From the NCBI GenBank assembly GCA_018052565.1, contig JAGPNC010000001.1, forward strand, positions 1 to 45,511: a DNA stretch of 45,511 nt. The letters are read 5' to 3'. Below the pieces are notes generated by a model. The model had not been told where the DNA came from. It saw only the letters and a program-made list of their open reading frames with translations, and made no database searches. The stretch comes from Candidatus Shapirobacteria bacterium (GTDB taxonomy: Bacteria > Patescibacteriota > Microgenomatia > 0-14-0-10-38-17). Shown here in pieces: positions 1 to 7,816 of the stretch (position 1 is its first letter; the number at the start of each line of letters is the position of its first letter). The translations under genes were made by a program, and so were the position numbers.

Positions 1-197
1 CCGTCGCCAGCCTTAGTCGCGGGAATAAACCCATATTCGGTGGGATAAAAAACCGAGCTATAAAGAACCCTGTCAAGAACAAAGGCGTTTAGGCTCTCTT
101 CCCATTCATATTTATTAGAAGTCTGACGAGGAACCTCAATGAAGGCATAAACTAATCTCGGCGGTTTTGGCCCTGATGTTGTTAAAAATCCTTTCAT
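1..197 (-). CDS. ppa: Inorganic pyrophosphatase, N-terminal part (runs off the left edge)
   Basis: The reverse strand reads from an ATG at 197 out through the left edge, giving 65 residues. They match the start of family I soluble inorganic pyrophosphatase: an [15 protein letters not shown] stretch, then [19 protein letters not shown], the beta-barrel region that positions pyrophosphate and metal in this family. The enzyme hydrolyses PPi to phosphate in the cytoplasm and pulls nucleic acid and aminoacyl-tRNA synthesis forward. The catalytic aspartates lie beyond the edge and cannot be checked. It diverges from rpmE across a 73-bp gap. The family assignment is firm from motif spacing; the full length is unknown. 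Confidence 0.88.
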   Translation of the reverse strand, partial: MKGFLTTSGPKPPRLVYAFIEVPRQTSNKYEWEESLNAFVLDRVLYSSVFYPTEYGFIPATKAGD

Positions 198-257
198 TTT
201 TTGTTTCTTTAATTCTTACGGGAGAAAAAGATTATATCATATTTTCCTTTCTTGTGG

Positions 258-263
258 TAGAAT
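258..263 (+). promoter_or_regulatory. Predicted -10 element for rpmE, implying a leaderless mRNA
   Basis: TAGAAT preceded by TGTGG ends 7 nt before the rpmE ATG at 271. With normal sigma-70-like spacing transcription would begin at or next to the start codon. No clear -35 is seen. The same GTAGAATA word precedes the gene at 10580 and, as TTAGAATA, the tRNA at 11492. Confidence 0.45.
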
Positions 264-270
264 AAGAACA

Positions 271-573
271 ATGAAAAAAGATATTCATCCTAAATACTAT
301 CCTCAGGCCAAGGTAACCTGCGCTTGCGGCAACACCTTCACCACCGGCTCAACCCAACCGGAAATTAGGGTGGAAATTTGCGCCCAATGCCATCCCTTCT
401 TCACCGGCGAAACAAAGTATGTCGACAGCGGCGGTCGGGTCAAGAGATTTGAGGATTGGCGGCAAAAAGCCCAAGAAAAGCCACATCGGAAAAAAGATAA
501 AAAGAAAATTGCCTTCGAGGCAACACCTGCCTCACTTAAAGAAATGCTGGAAAAGGCAAAAAAAAATGGCTAA
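271..573 (+). CDS. rpmE: 50S ribosomal protein L31
   Basis: This is a 100-residue L31 of the zinc-binding type. It starts [17 protein letters not shown] and carries CACG near residue 18 and [10 protein letters not shown] near residue 37, the paired cysteines that bind zinc, followed by the conserved FTG and GRVKRF. The lysine-rich tail of about 30 residues is longer than the usual 66-75 aa protein and may add rRNA contacts (inference). L31 sits at the central protuberance of the large subunit. Its stop overlaps the ATG of the release-factor gene by 8 bp, so the two are probably translationally coupled. The rpmE-prfA order is widespread in bacteria. Confidence 0.95.
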   Translation: MKKDIHPKYYPQAKVTCACGNTFTTGSTQPEIRVEICAQCHPFFTGETKYVDSGGRVKRFEDWRQKAQEKPHRKKDKKKIAFEATPASLKEMLEKAKKNG

Positions 574-1237
574 CGCAATCTTAGAAGTAAGGCCAGGCCC
601 CGGGGGAGAAGAGGCAAGAATTTGGCAAAAAGATCTTTTGCGAATGTACACCCGGTTTGGGACCAAAAGAGGGTGGCAGGTTGAAGTTTTGGATGAAAAT
701 ACTCTCCGCCTTAGGGGGGAAAAAGCCTGGGAAACTTTAAAAAATGAAGCGGGGGTTCACCGTGTCCAACGAATTCCCAAAACAGAAAAAAGGGGTCGGC
801 AACATACTTCTACGGCCACGGTAGCCGTACTACCGGAAATTCCAGAAACCGAACTTCACCTATCTTTGGAAGAAATCGAATTCGAGGCCTTCCGCGCCGG
901 CGGCCATGGAGGTCAAAATGTTAATAAGGTAGCTACCGCGGTTCGCCTCCGCCACAAGCCAACAGGGCTGGTTGTCTCCTGCCAATCACAGCGATCACAA
1001 GAACAAAACCGCCAGCTGGCGCTAAATTTACTTCGAGCCAAACTTTGGCAACAAGAAGAAGAAAAAAAAGAACAAAAAATTAATCAGTTGCGCCGACAGG
1101 CAATCGGCAGCGCGAAAAGGGCGGAAAAAATGAGAACTTATAACTTCCCCCAAAACCGCGTTACTGATCATCGCCGAGGCCGGTCGTGGAAAATCTTGGG
1201 CGAGGTGATTGACGGCAACTTAGAAAAAATCATTTAA
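566..1237 (+). CDS. prfA: Peptide chain release factor 1, short form lacking domain 1
   Basis: The 223-residue product reads stop codons and triggers peptide release. It opens directly at the PCRF core ([13 protein letters not shown], residues 5-17). The anticodon-like PxT motif is PKT at 71-73, which marks it as RF1 type (UAA/UAG) rather than SPF-type RF2. The catalytic GGQ is at 115-117 ([10 protein letters not shown]), and the C-terminal [12 protein letters not shown] is present. Bacterial RF1 is about 360 aa. The N-terminal helical domain 1 (about 100 aa) is absent, and about a dozen residues are missing between domain-2 strands. The frame stays open upstream to 419, but that part overlaps rpmE in another frame and shows no RF1 similarity, so I start at 566. 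PrfH-type rescue factors also lack domain 1; the rpmE linkage argues for prfA. Confidence 0.85.
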   Translation: MANAILEVRPGPGGEEARIWQKDLLRMYTRFGTKRGWQVEVLDENTLRLRGEKAWETLKNEAGVHRVQRIPKTEKRGRQHTSTATVAVLPEIPETELHLSLEEIEFEAFRAGGHGGQNVNKVATAVRLRHKPTGLVVSCQSQRSQEQNRQLALNLLRAKLWQQEEEKKEQKINQLRRQAIGSAKRAEKMRTYNFPQNRVTDHRRGRSWKILGEVIDGNLEKII

Positions 1238-1246
1238 ACTCCCCGG

Positions 1247-2404
1247 CTATCCCGTCCTCTCTTGTAAGATCACTTCTATTTCCTGGCTTTCCCCTTTCCG
1301 CCAGCGCATTATTTTTATCTTGTCGCCCACTTTCTTTTTGTTAATAATCTCCACCAAGCCTCCCTTGGTGTCTTTTATTTTTTGGCCATCGATAGAAATA
1401 ATAATGTCACCGGGCTTAATCCCTGCCTCATCCGCTGGCGAGCCAGCTACCACCTCAGCCACATATGCCCCCTCCGGAATCTCATTTAAAATAGCCGCCT
1501 CCTGAGAGACCATCATATAATTAACCCCTAAAAAGGGCCGAGAGAATTCTCCCGTTTGACGAAAAGTAGCCAATGCCTCTTTTACGGTGTTAATTGGCAA
1601 GGCAAAACCAATATTTTCTGCTCCCGACGCCACCGCCACATTTACCCCAATCACCTGACCAGCAGAATTGATTAGGGGCCCGCCAGAATTACCCGGGTTA
1701 ATCGCCGCATCAGTTTGGATAACATTGTCCAATTCTTCAATATAGCCCTCAAAAACGGAGCCGGCGGTAATACCCCGGCCAAGACCGGAAATAACTCCCG
1801 TTGTCACGGTATGGCGAAATTCCCCCAAAGCAGTACCAATGGCCACCACAAATTGACCCACTTTAAGACTATCGGAGTCTCCTAATTCTACCGGCGCTAG
1901 CCCTTGCGCCTCAATTTTTAAGAAAGCCAAGTCGTTCGCCGGGTCCCGATAAATATTCTTCACCGGGTATTTCTTATTATCAGCGGTAATCACCTCATAT
2001 TCCGCTTTCGTATCCGCCACCACATGCTTGTTGGTAACAATCAAGCCCTGCGAATCAATCACAAAACCCGTCCCCACGTCCTGTTGAATTTCCCGTTCGC
2101 TATTGGGAAAAGTAAAGCCGAAAAAAGAAAAAAGATCAGAGGGCAACCCCACCGTCTGTTTTTTCTTCATCCCCACCGTTACCACCGAAGGCGACGCTTT
2201 CTCCGCCACCTCAATGACCACCGATTCTTCTTTTACTACCTTTTGCTCAACTACCGCGGGAGAATTTGACGGCAAAGAAGTGGCCGCAGTAAAACGATCC
2301 AAAAATCCGAAATGAAATTGGCGGTCAAGCAAAGCACCACCTAAAACCAGCCCCACCGCCAAAAGAACAATCGCAAAGTTAATAAGAAAATTCTTTGGTC
2401 TCAT
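1247..2404 (-). CDS. htrA: HtrA/DegP-family serine protease with one PDZ domain
   Basis: The protein has 385 aa. One N-terminal hydrophobic segment (residues 8-25) anchors it, with the rest presumably outside the membrane. The trypsin-like domain carries the catalytic triad His127 (VTNKHVV), Asp158 (ANDLAFLKI) and Ser240 (NPGNSGGPLIN). One PDZ domain follows from about residue 290 (FLGVNYMMV, then AYVAEVVAGSPADEAGIKPGD). This is the usual layout for envelope quality-control proteases that degrade or refold damaged exported proteins. The stop lies 9 bp from the convergent release-factor stop. A possible partner is the pair of anchored proteins encoded upstream (2621-3865), but the gap of about 215 bp suggests a separate transcript. 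Confidence 0.93.
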   Translation of the reverse strand: MRPKNFLINFAIVLLAVGLVLGGALLDRQFHFGFLDRFTAATSLPSNSPAVVEQKVVKEESVVIEVAEKASPSVVTVGMKKKQTVGLPSDLFSFFGFTFPNSEREIQQDVGTGFVIDSQGLIVTNKHVVADTKAEYEVITADNKKYPVKNIYRDPANDLAFLKIEAQGLAPVELGDSDSLKVGQFVVAIGTALGEFRHTVTTGVISGLGRGITAGSVFEGYIEELDNVIQTDAAINPGNSGGPLINSAGQVIGVNVAVASGAENIGFALPINTVKEALATFRQTGEFSRPFLGVNYMMVSQEAAILNEIPEGAYVAEVVAGSPADEAGIKPGDIIISIDGQKIKDTKGGLVEIINKKKVGDKIKIMRWRKGESQEIEVILQERTG

Positions 2405-2460
2405 AGCGCCATTCTAAATAACATTCTGCTCATTTCTGCTGCCTCACCCCTTCATCCAAA

Positions 2461-2590
2461 CAAATTAAATTCAAAATTCAAAAGGTAAAAGTTAAAATTT
2501 CAATTAAAAAGTCAAAAAATTTTTTTACTTTTGAATTTTTCCGCCAGCCCCGCCACGGTGGGGCCAAAGGCGGATTGACCTTCAAATTTC
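2461..2590. repeat. AT-rich intergenic inverted repeat with GC-rich core
   Basis: Left-arm words such as AAATTCAAAAGGTAAAAG face right-arm words such as TTACTTTTGAATTTTT. A GC-rich hairpin (CCCCGCCACGGTGGGG) lies beside the right arm. It belongs to the dispersed family found across the window. No gene is seen in this gap. Confidence 0.6.
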
Positions 2591-2620
2591 TTTACTGGCT
2601 TAACCTTTTTATTCTTCCTT

Positions 2621-3412
2621 TCAGAAGGCTTCTCCTGTTGGACTTAAAAGGGGGGTTATTTCTCCCTCGCTCCACAGATAAATTAAGGTCGCTTCAAGTC
2701 GTCCGCTTTCTCCCTTTTCTCCTACCAAAACAACTCTTCCTCCTTTTTCTAAGCTGGCAAAATTCGTTTTTACCGCTTCTTTCCCTTTTTCTTTTTTAAT
2801 AACTTTTGCTTTCCCTGCTATTACTTCCAACACTTGGCCACTATTTTCTTCCAGGCTAAAAACGGCCTCTTCCTGAGAAATGTCACTTACCTTACCAAAG
2901 TAAGACTGACGCGCCAGCTTTTGCGGCTGGCTTTTGATAATTCTCTTCGCCGCTAATCTTGGGGCAGATAAGCGCGCCTGATAACCCATCACGACCAAAA
3001 AATCCCCCTTTTTTAAATCTTCGGCGGTAATTTTTTGACGGTTTTCATCAACAAAAACAGTTTCCTCGTCAAAAGTAACCGTCACTTCACCGCCGCCTTT
3101 TAATAAAATTATTATTCCTTTCTTAATTTCCGCTGAAACAACTTCTCCCACCCAGCCCCTTTTTACCGGCGTTGGCGCCTCTTCCGTTTCTTGAATAAGC
3201 GCTTCTACCTCTTCCTCAAGCCGGATCACTTTCTGGTTGTTTGTTTCGCTTGCCGGCACCTCAAGCGTTTCCTCTGCTTCCGCCAACGCCGTTACCTCTT
3301 CCTGAACTAATTGGCTTAAATCTACCGCAAAGACTCGCCTCCCCCAAAAAACCAGCAAAAAAATAGCTAAAAAAAGACTTATTGGGAAAATTACTCCCTT
3401 TTTCTTACTCAT
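2621..3412 (-). CDS. Membrane-anchored hypothetical protein with a beta-rich exported domain
   Basis: This 263-aa product is not assigned to a named family. Residues 1-29 are a signal or anchor (MSKKK followed by a hydrophobic run and VFA). A glutamate-rich, probably helical stretch follows (about 32-80). From about residue 85 a short beta-domain pattern appears (GWVGEVVSAEIKKGIIIL, then VTVTFDEETVFVDENRQK). A second similar unit starts near 170 (YFGKVSDISQEEAVFSL). These units resemble DUF5666-like OB/SH3 repeats of exported proteins, an impression I could not test. It lies 12 bp downstream of the Ig-like protein gene, so the two are probably co-transcribed and envelope-located. Confidence 0.7.
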   Translation of the reverse strand: MSKKKGVIFPISLFLAIFLLVFWGRRVFAVDLSQLVQEEVTALAEAEETLEVPASETNNQKVIRLEEEVEALIQETEEAPTPVKRGWVGEVVSAEIKKGIIILLKGGGEVTVTFDEETVFVDENRQKITAEDLKKGDFLVVMGYQARLSAPRLAAKRIIKSQPQKLARQSYFGKVSDISQEEAVFSLEENSGQVLEVIAGKAKVIKKEKGKEAVKTNFASLEKGGRVVLVGEKGESGRLEATLIYLWSEGEITPLLSPTGEAF

Positions 3413-3424
3413 AAAAGGTGCTTT

Positions 3425-3865
3425 TTAAATCTTAGCGGTAGAATAAATTAAAGTCAAGTTTGCTTCTGCCTTGCTGCCATCTTTGTCATAAGCGGTAACT
3501 TTTATTTCGTTTACCCCGCCCACAAGAAGGATTTCGGTTTCAAACTTACCCTCACCATCTGCCTCAACAATATTCTCCCCCTCAGGATAAATTACCACCA
3601 CCACACTTCCCGGCGCCGTTTCCCCTTTTAAAACCACTTTCTCCTCTCCGCTAATACTTTCATCCTCAGGGCTTTCAATTTTAAGAGGAAGAGAGAGGAC
3701 AGGAGTAAGAAGGGCAAGAGTAGGGGATTGATTTTCAATCGGCGCTGACGAAGGCACCGCTAAGTTTTTCTCGCTGGTGGTCCTGCTTGTCCACCAAAGC
3801 CCGCCCATAACAAGAAGACCCAAAATCACGCCGCCAGCAATTGCCAAAATAACTTCCTTGCGCAT
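3425..3865 (-). CDS. Membrane-anchored protein with one bacterial Ig-like domain
   Basis: The 146-aa protein has a single N-terminal transmembrane anchor (residues 7-26), a low-complexity linker rich in Ser/Pro/Leu, then one beta-sandwich domain from about residue 60. That domain has the pattern of bacterial Ig-like or glucodextranase-B-like modules (VVLKGETAPGSVVVV, ADGEGKFETEILL, GVNEIKVTAYDKDG). Such domains act as extracellular spacers or adhesive modules. It is first in a two-gene reverse unit with the 263-aa protein. A 21-bp palindrome lies 12 nt upstream of its ATG. Fold confidence is good; the precise role is unknown. Confidence 0.75.
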   Translation of the reverse strand: MRKEVILAIAGGVILGLLVMGGLWWTSRTTSEKNLAVPSSAPIENQSPTLALLTPVLSLPLKIESPEDESISGEEKVVLKGETAPGSVVVVIYPEGENIVEADGEGKFETEILLVGGVNEIKVTAYDKDGSKAEANLTLIYSTAKI

Positions 3866-3877
3866 ATATATTTTCCC

Positions 3878-3898
3878 AGACTATATATACTATAGTCT
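3878..3898. promoter_or_regulatory. 21-bp dyad just upstream of the Ig-like protein gene
   Basis: AGACTATA and TATAGTCT form a perfect 8-bp dyad around a 5-bp centre. The dyad lies 12 nt before the reverse-strand ATG at 3865 and contains TATA-like words usable as a -10. It could be an operator overlapping a promoter or simply an AT-rich promoter; no poly-T tract follows, so it is not a terminator. Confidence 0.4.
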
Positions 3899-3947
3899 AT
3901 ATCTGTCTCCATTGTCAATGGGAAAAATTTATGGTAGTATAACTATA

Positions 3948-4072
3948 ATTCAAAAGTTAAAATTTAAAATTCAAAATTACAAGTTTAAATTCAAAAGTAA
4001 AACGAGAAAACTTTTAACTTTTGACTTGCAATTTTTAATTTTGCATTTTAACTTTTGAATTTTTGAAGCAAT
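3948..4072. repeat. AT-rich intergenic inverted repeat
   Basis: Left arm words AATTCAAAAGTTAAAATTT and AATTCAAAATTACAAG are matched by ACTTTTGACTTGCAATTTTT and TTTTAACTTTTGAATTTTT on the right, giving a long imperfect hairpin. It lies upstream of the MBL-fold gene. There is no GC core in this copy. Confidence 0.65.
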
Positions 4073-4106
4073 TTAGTCACTTAACAATTTAAGCAACAAG
4101 TTTTAG

Positions 4107-4757
4107 ATGGAAATCTGGTACTTAGGTCATTCTTGCTTTCGCTTACGCGCCAGAAATGGGGTCATTGTTACCGACCCCCACGACCCCCAAATTGGCTTCA
4201 AAATGCCTAGGGTGAGCGCCGATATTGTCACCATTAGCCATGATCATTTCGATCACAATCGTTCCGACTTGGTAGAAGGTAGCCCAAAAGTCTTAAGATG
4301 GCCGGGAGAGTATGAAATTAAGGAAATTTTTATTACCGGCTTGCCCTCTTATCATGATAAACAGCGAGGCCAAGAGAGGGGGGAAAACGTTATTTTTCTT
4401 TTCGAAACCGAAAAAATAAAAATTTGTCATTTGGGCGATCTAGGAGAAAAACCAACCGCAAGGGTTTTAGAAACCATCCACTCCGCTGATATTCTTTTCC
4501 TCCCCGTGGGGGGCACTTTCACTCTTTCTCCCCAAGAAGCAGCCTCCTTGGCCAAGGAGCTTGAACCAAAAATTGTCATTCCGATGCACTACCAAGTTCC
4601 CGAGCTAGTCGGAAATTTAAAAGAAAAATTATCCCCTTTGTCTGAATTTGAAAAAGCGTGGGGTCAAAAACTAGAAATTCTTTCAAAATTAAACATCACT
4701 CCAGATGATCTTCTCTTGAGCGAAGGGGCAAGAGTAGTCGCTTTAGAAAGAAGATAA
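4107..4757 (+). CDS. Metallo-beta-lactamase-fold hydrolase (UlaG/UPF0173-like)
   Basis: The 216-aa protein is a stand-alone MBL-fold domain. The first metal motif is H45-D-H47-F-D49-H50 (ISHDHFDH). A third metal ligand is expected in HLGDLG near residue 112, and a late histidine occurs in IPMHYQVPE. The opening MEIWYLGHSCFRL and the short length fit the UlaG-like/UPF0173 group, which includes phosphodiesterase- or lactonase-type enzymes with mostly unknown substrates. It is probably cytoplasmic, as no signal sequence is seen. No Shine-Dalgarno site is visible and an intergenic hairpin precedes it. The substrate cannot be deduced. Confidence 0.88.
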   Translation: MEIWYLGHSCFRLRARNGVIVTDPHDPQIGFKMPRVSADIVTISHDHFDHNRSDLVEGSPKVLRWPGEYEIKEIFITGLPSYHDKQRGQERGENVIFLFETEKIKICHLGDLGEKPTARVLETIHSADILFLPVGGTFTLSPQEAASLAKELEPKIVIPMHYQVPELVGNLKEKLSPLSEFEKAWGQKLEILSKLNITPDDLLLSEGARVVALERR

Positions 4758-4794
4758 AAGTCAGTAAGTCGTAATCAGTAACGCGTAACGAACA

Positions 4795-5061
4795 AGAGAC
4801 AAATGCAGAAATCAAAATGCAAATGTCAAGTTGAAATCGCAAATCTCAAAACTCAACAAATGGCAAAACGACAATGCAAATCTCAAATCTAAAAAAACAC
4901 TTTCAAACTTAAGAAAGTTTTGCCATTTACCATGTAGTTTTACCATTTGACATTTGCCATTTGAGTTTATTCATATTTTGCATTTTTCTCTTTCATTTTG
5001 AATTTTTACGCCAGAGGCGCATCCGCCTTGGGCGGGAACTTTTAACTTTTAACTTTCTTTC
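4795..5061. repeat. Intergenic inverted repeat running into the dnaB start codon
   Basis: Words of the type CAAATGGCAAAACGAC and CAAATGCAAATC on the left are complemented by GTTTTGCCATTT, CATTTGACATTTGCC and TTTGCATTTT on the right. A GC hairpin CCGCC-TTG-GGCGG lies at 5023-5035. The element ends in repeated TTTTAACTTT and abuts the dnaB ATG at 5062. No gene is seen. Confidence 0.65.
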
Positions 5062-6384
5062 ATGCCTTCTCCTATTCGTATTCCCCCCCATTCCGACGAA
5101 GCCGAAGAATCAGTCTTAGGCGCGATTTTAATTGATAAGGATGCTATTGTTGCCGTCGCTCCTAAATTAAAACCAGAATTTTTCTACGACGAAAGTCGGG
5201 GGCTTATTTTTAAAGCCGCCCTTTCTCTTTATGAAAAGAGAAAACCTATCGACTTAGTTACTTTAAGCGAGGAAATAAAGAAAGAGAAGGCTTCAGCTAA
5301 AATAGGGGGGAAGGCATACCTGGCAAAATTAACAAATTTAGTCCCTACCGCTGCTAATATTGAAGAATACGCTCAAATTATTAAAGATAATTTCGTTAAA
5401 AGAAGGCTCATCAGTTTGGCAGCACAAATTTCTTCCTCCGCTTTTGAGGAAAAAGAAACAACAGAAAAAATCTTGGATCAGGCTGAGGGAGAAATTTTCT
5501 CTCTTTCCCAGTCGAACTTACAAAGAAGCTTCATCCCCTTGCGGGAGGTGCTGTCTGAATCATTTGACCGCTTAGACGAACTTCATAAAAGAGCGGGGGG
5601 TCTACGGGGAGTGCCTACCGGCTTTGCCGATTTGGACAACCTTTTGGCCGGCATGCAGGCCTCAAACATGCTTGTTTTAGCCGCTCGTCCGGGAATTGGC
5701 AAGACCGCCTTAGGCTTAAATTTCGCCCGCCATGCGGCGGTAGAAGAAAATTTAACCGTTGGTTTTTTTTCTTTAGAAATGAGCCAAGAAGAATTAGTTG
5801 ACCGCCTCTTGGTCCGTCAAGCTCAAATTGACAGCTGGAAGCTAAAAACCGGCCGCCTAGATGAAGATGACTTCGCCCGTCTTTCTGAGGCGATGGGCAC
5901 CTTGGCCGAAGCGCCTCTTTTTATCGACGACACGCCGGGGATCTCTGTCGCCGAAATGCGTACCAAAGCCAGGCGCCTGCAAACAGAAAAAAGCTTAGAT
6001 CTTATTATTGTTGATTACCTTCAATTAGTTCATGGCCGAAACTTGGAAAATCGCGTTCAGGAAGTTTCGGAAATTTCTCAAGGGTTAAAAAATTTAGCCC
6101 GGGAACTTAAGGTCCCTCTTCTGGCCATTTCCCAACTCTCCCGAGCCGTGGAAATTCGGGGAGGGCAACGTCCCCGCCTGGCTGACTTGCGCGAAAGCGG
6201 CTCTATCGAGCAAGATGCCGACGTGGTAATGTTTCTTTACCACGAAGATGAAGATGATCGGGAAAATGTAACCCTAGAGGTTGCTAAACATCGTAATGGA
6301 CCTTTGGGCCAAATTAACCTTCGTTTTGTTCCTAAACAAGTAAGCTTTTACCCGATGGAGAAAAGGCTAGGGGAGAAAGAGTAA
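5062..6384 (+). CDS. dnaB: Replicative DNA helicase DnaB
   Basis: The 440-aa product is a full-length DnaB, the hexameric 5'-3' helicase that unwinds DNA at the replication fork. The N-terminal primase-binding domain starts PHSDEAEESVLGAIL (9-23). A linker spans roughly residues 110-180. The RecA-like ATPase begins at GVPTGFADLDNLLAG. Walker A is ARPGIGKTALG (about 208-218) and Walker B is LIIVDYLQLV, followed by the arginine-rich QLSRAVEIR and the DNA-binding LRESGSIEQDADVV. The ATG at 5062 is supported by its position just before the conserved start. There is no ribosome-binding site; the upstream sequence is the pyrimidine-rich end of the intergenic repeat. No intein is present. Confidence 0.97.
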   Translation: MPSPIRIPPHSDEAEESVLGAILIDKDAIVAVAPKLKPEFFYDESRGLIFKAALSLYEKRKPIDLVTLSEEIKKEKASAKIGGKAYLAKLTNLVPTAANIEEYAQIIKDNFVKRRLISLAAQISSSAFEEKETTEKILDQAEGEIFSLSQSNLQRSFIPLREVLSESFDRLDELHKRAGGLRGVPTGFADLDNLLAGMQASNMLVLAARPGIGKTALGLNFARHAAVEENLTVGFFSLEMSQEELVDRLLVRQAQIDSWKLKTGRLDEDDFARLSEAMGTLAEAPLFIDDTPGISVAEMRTKARRLQTEKSLDLIIVDYLQLVHGRNLENRVQEVSEISQGLKNLARELKVPLLAISQLSRAVEIRGGQRPRLADLRESGSIEQDADVVMFLYHEDEDDRENVTLEVAKHRNGPLGQINLRFVPKQVSFYPMEKRLGEKE

Positions 6385-6700
6385 AAAGAATAAGTTAAAA
6401 GTTCCCGCCCAGGGCGGGTCTCTGCCCGAGGCTGACAGGCCTCTGGCCTGCGCCTCTGGCGGACAACGCAAAACTCAAATCTGAAAGATAGGTAATTCGT
6501 AATCCGTAACCCGTAACCGGTAATGATTAAAGATAAAGCAGTTCTTTTCTTTAAATTACGAGTTACTATTTACCAGTTACAAGTTACTGTTTTTTTAGTT
6601 TTAACATTTACTATGTAGTTTTGCGTTTTGAGATTTAACATTTGAGTTTATTTATATTTTGCGATTTGCATTTTGAGTTTACTTATACTTGCATTAAATT
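6385..6700. repeat. Large intergenic inverted repeat with GC palindrome
   Basis: The gap of about 320 bp holds a perfect CCCGCCC-A-GGGCGGG hairpin at 6404-6418. This is followed by a GC-rich stretch with GGCCTCTGGCC, then AT-rich arms (GTAATTCGTAATCCGTAACC facing TTACGAGTTACTATTTACC, and AACATTTACTATGTAGTTTTGC). No gene is seen apart from repeat sequence; the hairpin may end dnaB transcription. Confidence 0.6.
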
Positions 6701-6708
6701 AAATAAAT

Positions 6709-7374
6709 ATGTCTCTAAATTTACCTCTCATCAGCTTCCCCATCTTTGGCTTGGTCCTTTTTTTGGGGTTTTTCGTCGCTTCTTTTTGGTTTTTCAAAAA
6801 CACAAAAGAAGAGTTCGTAGACGAAGAGCAAGCAATCAGTTTTATTTTCTGGGTTTTTTTAAGTTGGTTGCTTTGCGGCCGCTTTTTCTTTTTTATTACC
6901 AACCTTAAAAGTTTCCCTTCTTTTTGGGCCCTTTTTCTCCCCTGGCAGCACCCGGGCCTTTCTTTCGCCGGTGGTATTTTAGGAATGGCTCTAGCCGCAA
7001 AAATTTGGGCGAAAAAAAATAAATTTAATCTCTGGCGCATTTCTGACCCGGCTCTTTTTCCTCTCCTTTTTTTCCAAGAACTTTTCTCTCTTGGTCAATT
7101 TTTATCCACTCAACAAAATTTTTACTTCTTTGTCTTTCTCATCCTCCTTCTTGGCTCCCCTTTGGGAATTTTCATTAAGAAAAAATATCGCTCTTTTTCC
7201 TGGTATCCTTCGGGTAAAATTGGCCTAACCTTTCTGGCTGTTTTAGCCTTTGTTTTAATCAGTTTTTCCATACTTGCTTTTTGCCATCCTCTTAGGTTAT
7301 ACTTTGAAGGCTTGGGAACGCTTTTAATAGGGGGAGTGGCTATTTGGTTAATTTACCAACGCCGCCAGCCATAA
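6709..7374 (+). CDS. Integral membrane protein, divergent prolipoprotein diacylglyceryl transferase (Lgt)-like
   Basis: The 221-aa protein has about six or seven hydrophobic segments. Two places recall Lgt, the enzyme that transfers diacylglycerol to the lipobox cysteine of prolipoproteins: LLCGRFFFFITN matches the GxRLxYVLFYN region, and PGLSFAGGILGMALA matches the FHGGLIGG loop. The catalytic His of HGG is replaced (F-A-G-G), and the conserved RxGN and ER motifs are not evident, so activity is doubtful. It is shorter than the usual 260-290 aa. It precedes a DksA-type gene by 28 bp. The alternative is a generic membrane protein; the Lgt relationship is inference from short motifs. Confidence 0.6.
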   Translation: MSLNLPLISFPIFGLVLFLGFFVASFWFFKNTKEEFVDEEQAISFIFWVFLSWLLCGRFFFFITNLKSFPSFWALFLPWQHPGLSFAGGILGMALAAKIWAKKNKFNLWRISDPALFPLLFFQELFSLGQFLSTQQNFYFFVFLILLLGSPLGIFIKKKYRSFSWYPSGKIGLTFLAVLAFVLISFSILAFCHPLRLYFEGLGTLLIGGVAIWLIYQRRQP

Positions 7375-7402
7375 AAATTTAATCCGCCAGCGGGCGGAAA
7401 AA

Positions 7403-7816
7403 ATGAGCCAGAAAAATAAAAAATTACCAGCAAAAAAGAAGGCGGAAGAAACAGCTATTCGCTTCCCAGCCAGCGTTTTAAAACCAGTGGCTGGTTTCTT
7501 AGTTAAAGAGGAAAGGGAAATTTTAAAAAAATTACACCTTCTTTCTAAGGAAGATCCTTTCGCTAATCCCACCCGCCTGACAGACAACGCCGCACCTGAT
7601 AATGAAGCCCTAGAACAAATAGACCATCTTAAAAACCAAAGCTTGCAGGAACAATTAAAGAAAAATCTCATTCAAGTACGGCGGGCCCTAACGCGTCTTA
7701 AAATCGGTAAATATGGCATTTGCGAGGAATGCGGCCAAATGATTGATACCGATCGGTTGATGATTTATCCTCACGCTACCTTATGCGTCAAGTGTGAGCA
7801 AAAGAAAAAGAAGTAA
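7403..7816 (+). CDS. DksA/TraR-family C4 zinc-finger protein
   Basis: The 137-aa protein has a lysine-rich N-terminus, a central helical region (residues 35-100, ending in QVRRALTRLKIGKYG) and a C-terminal C4 zinc finger. The finger cysteines are C107, C110, C128 and C131 (YGICEECGQ and TLCVKCE). Family members bind the RNA polymerase secondary channel and modulate initiation with or without ppGpp. The acidic pair at the coiled-coil tip that is critical in DksA is not obvious, so it may act differently (inference). The stop at 7814-7816 touches or overlaps the next gene, suggesting coupled translation. Confidence 0.88.
   Translation: MSQKNKKLPAKKKAEETAIRFPASVLKPVAGFLVKEEREILKKLHLLSKEDPFANPTRLTDNAAPDNEALEQIDHLKNQSLQEQLKKNLIQVRRALTRLKIGKYGICEECGQMIDTDRLMIYPHATLCVKCEQKKKK

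Noticed and set aside
419-565. N-terminal extension of the release factor frame
   Set aside because: The frame is open, but it overlaps rpmE in another frame and shows no RF1 domain 1 pattern; the ATG at 566 matches the conserved PCRF start.
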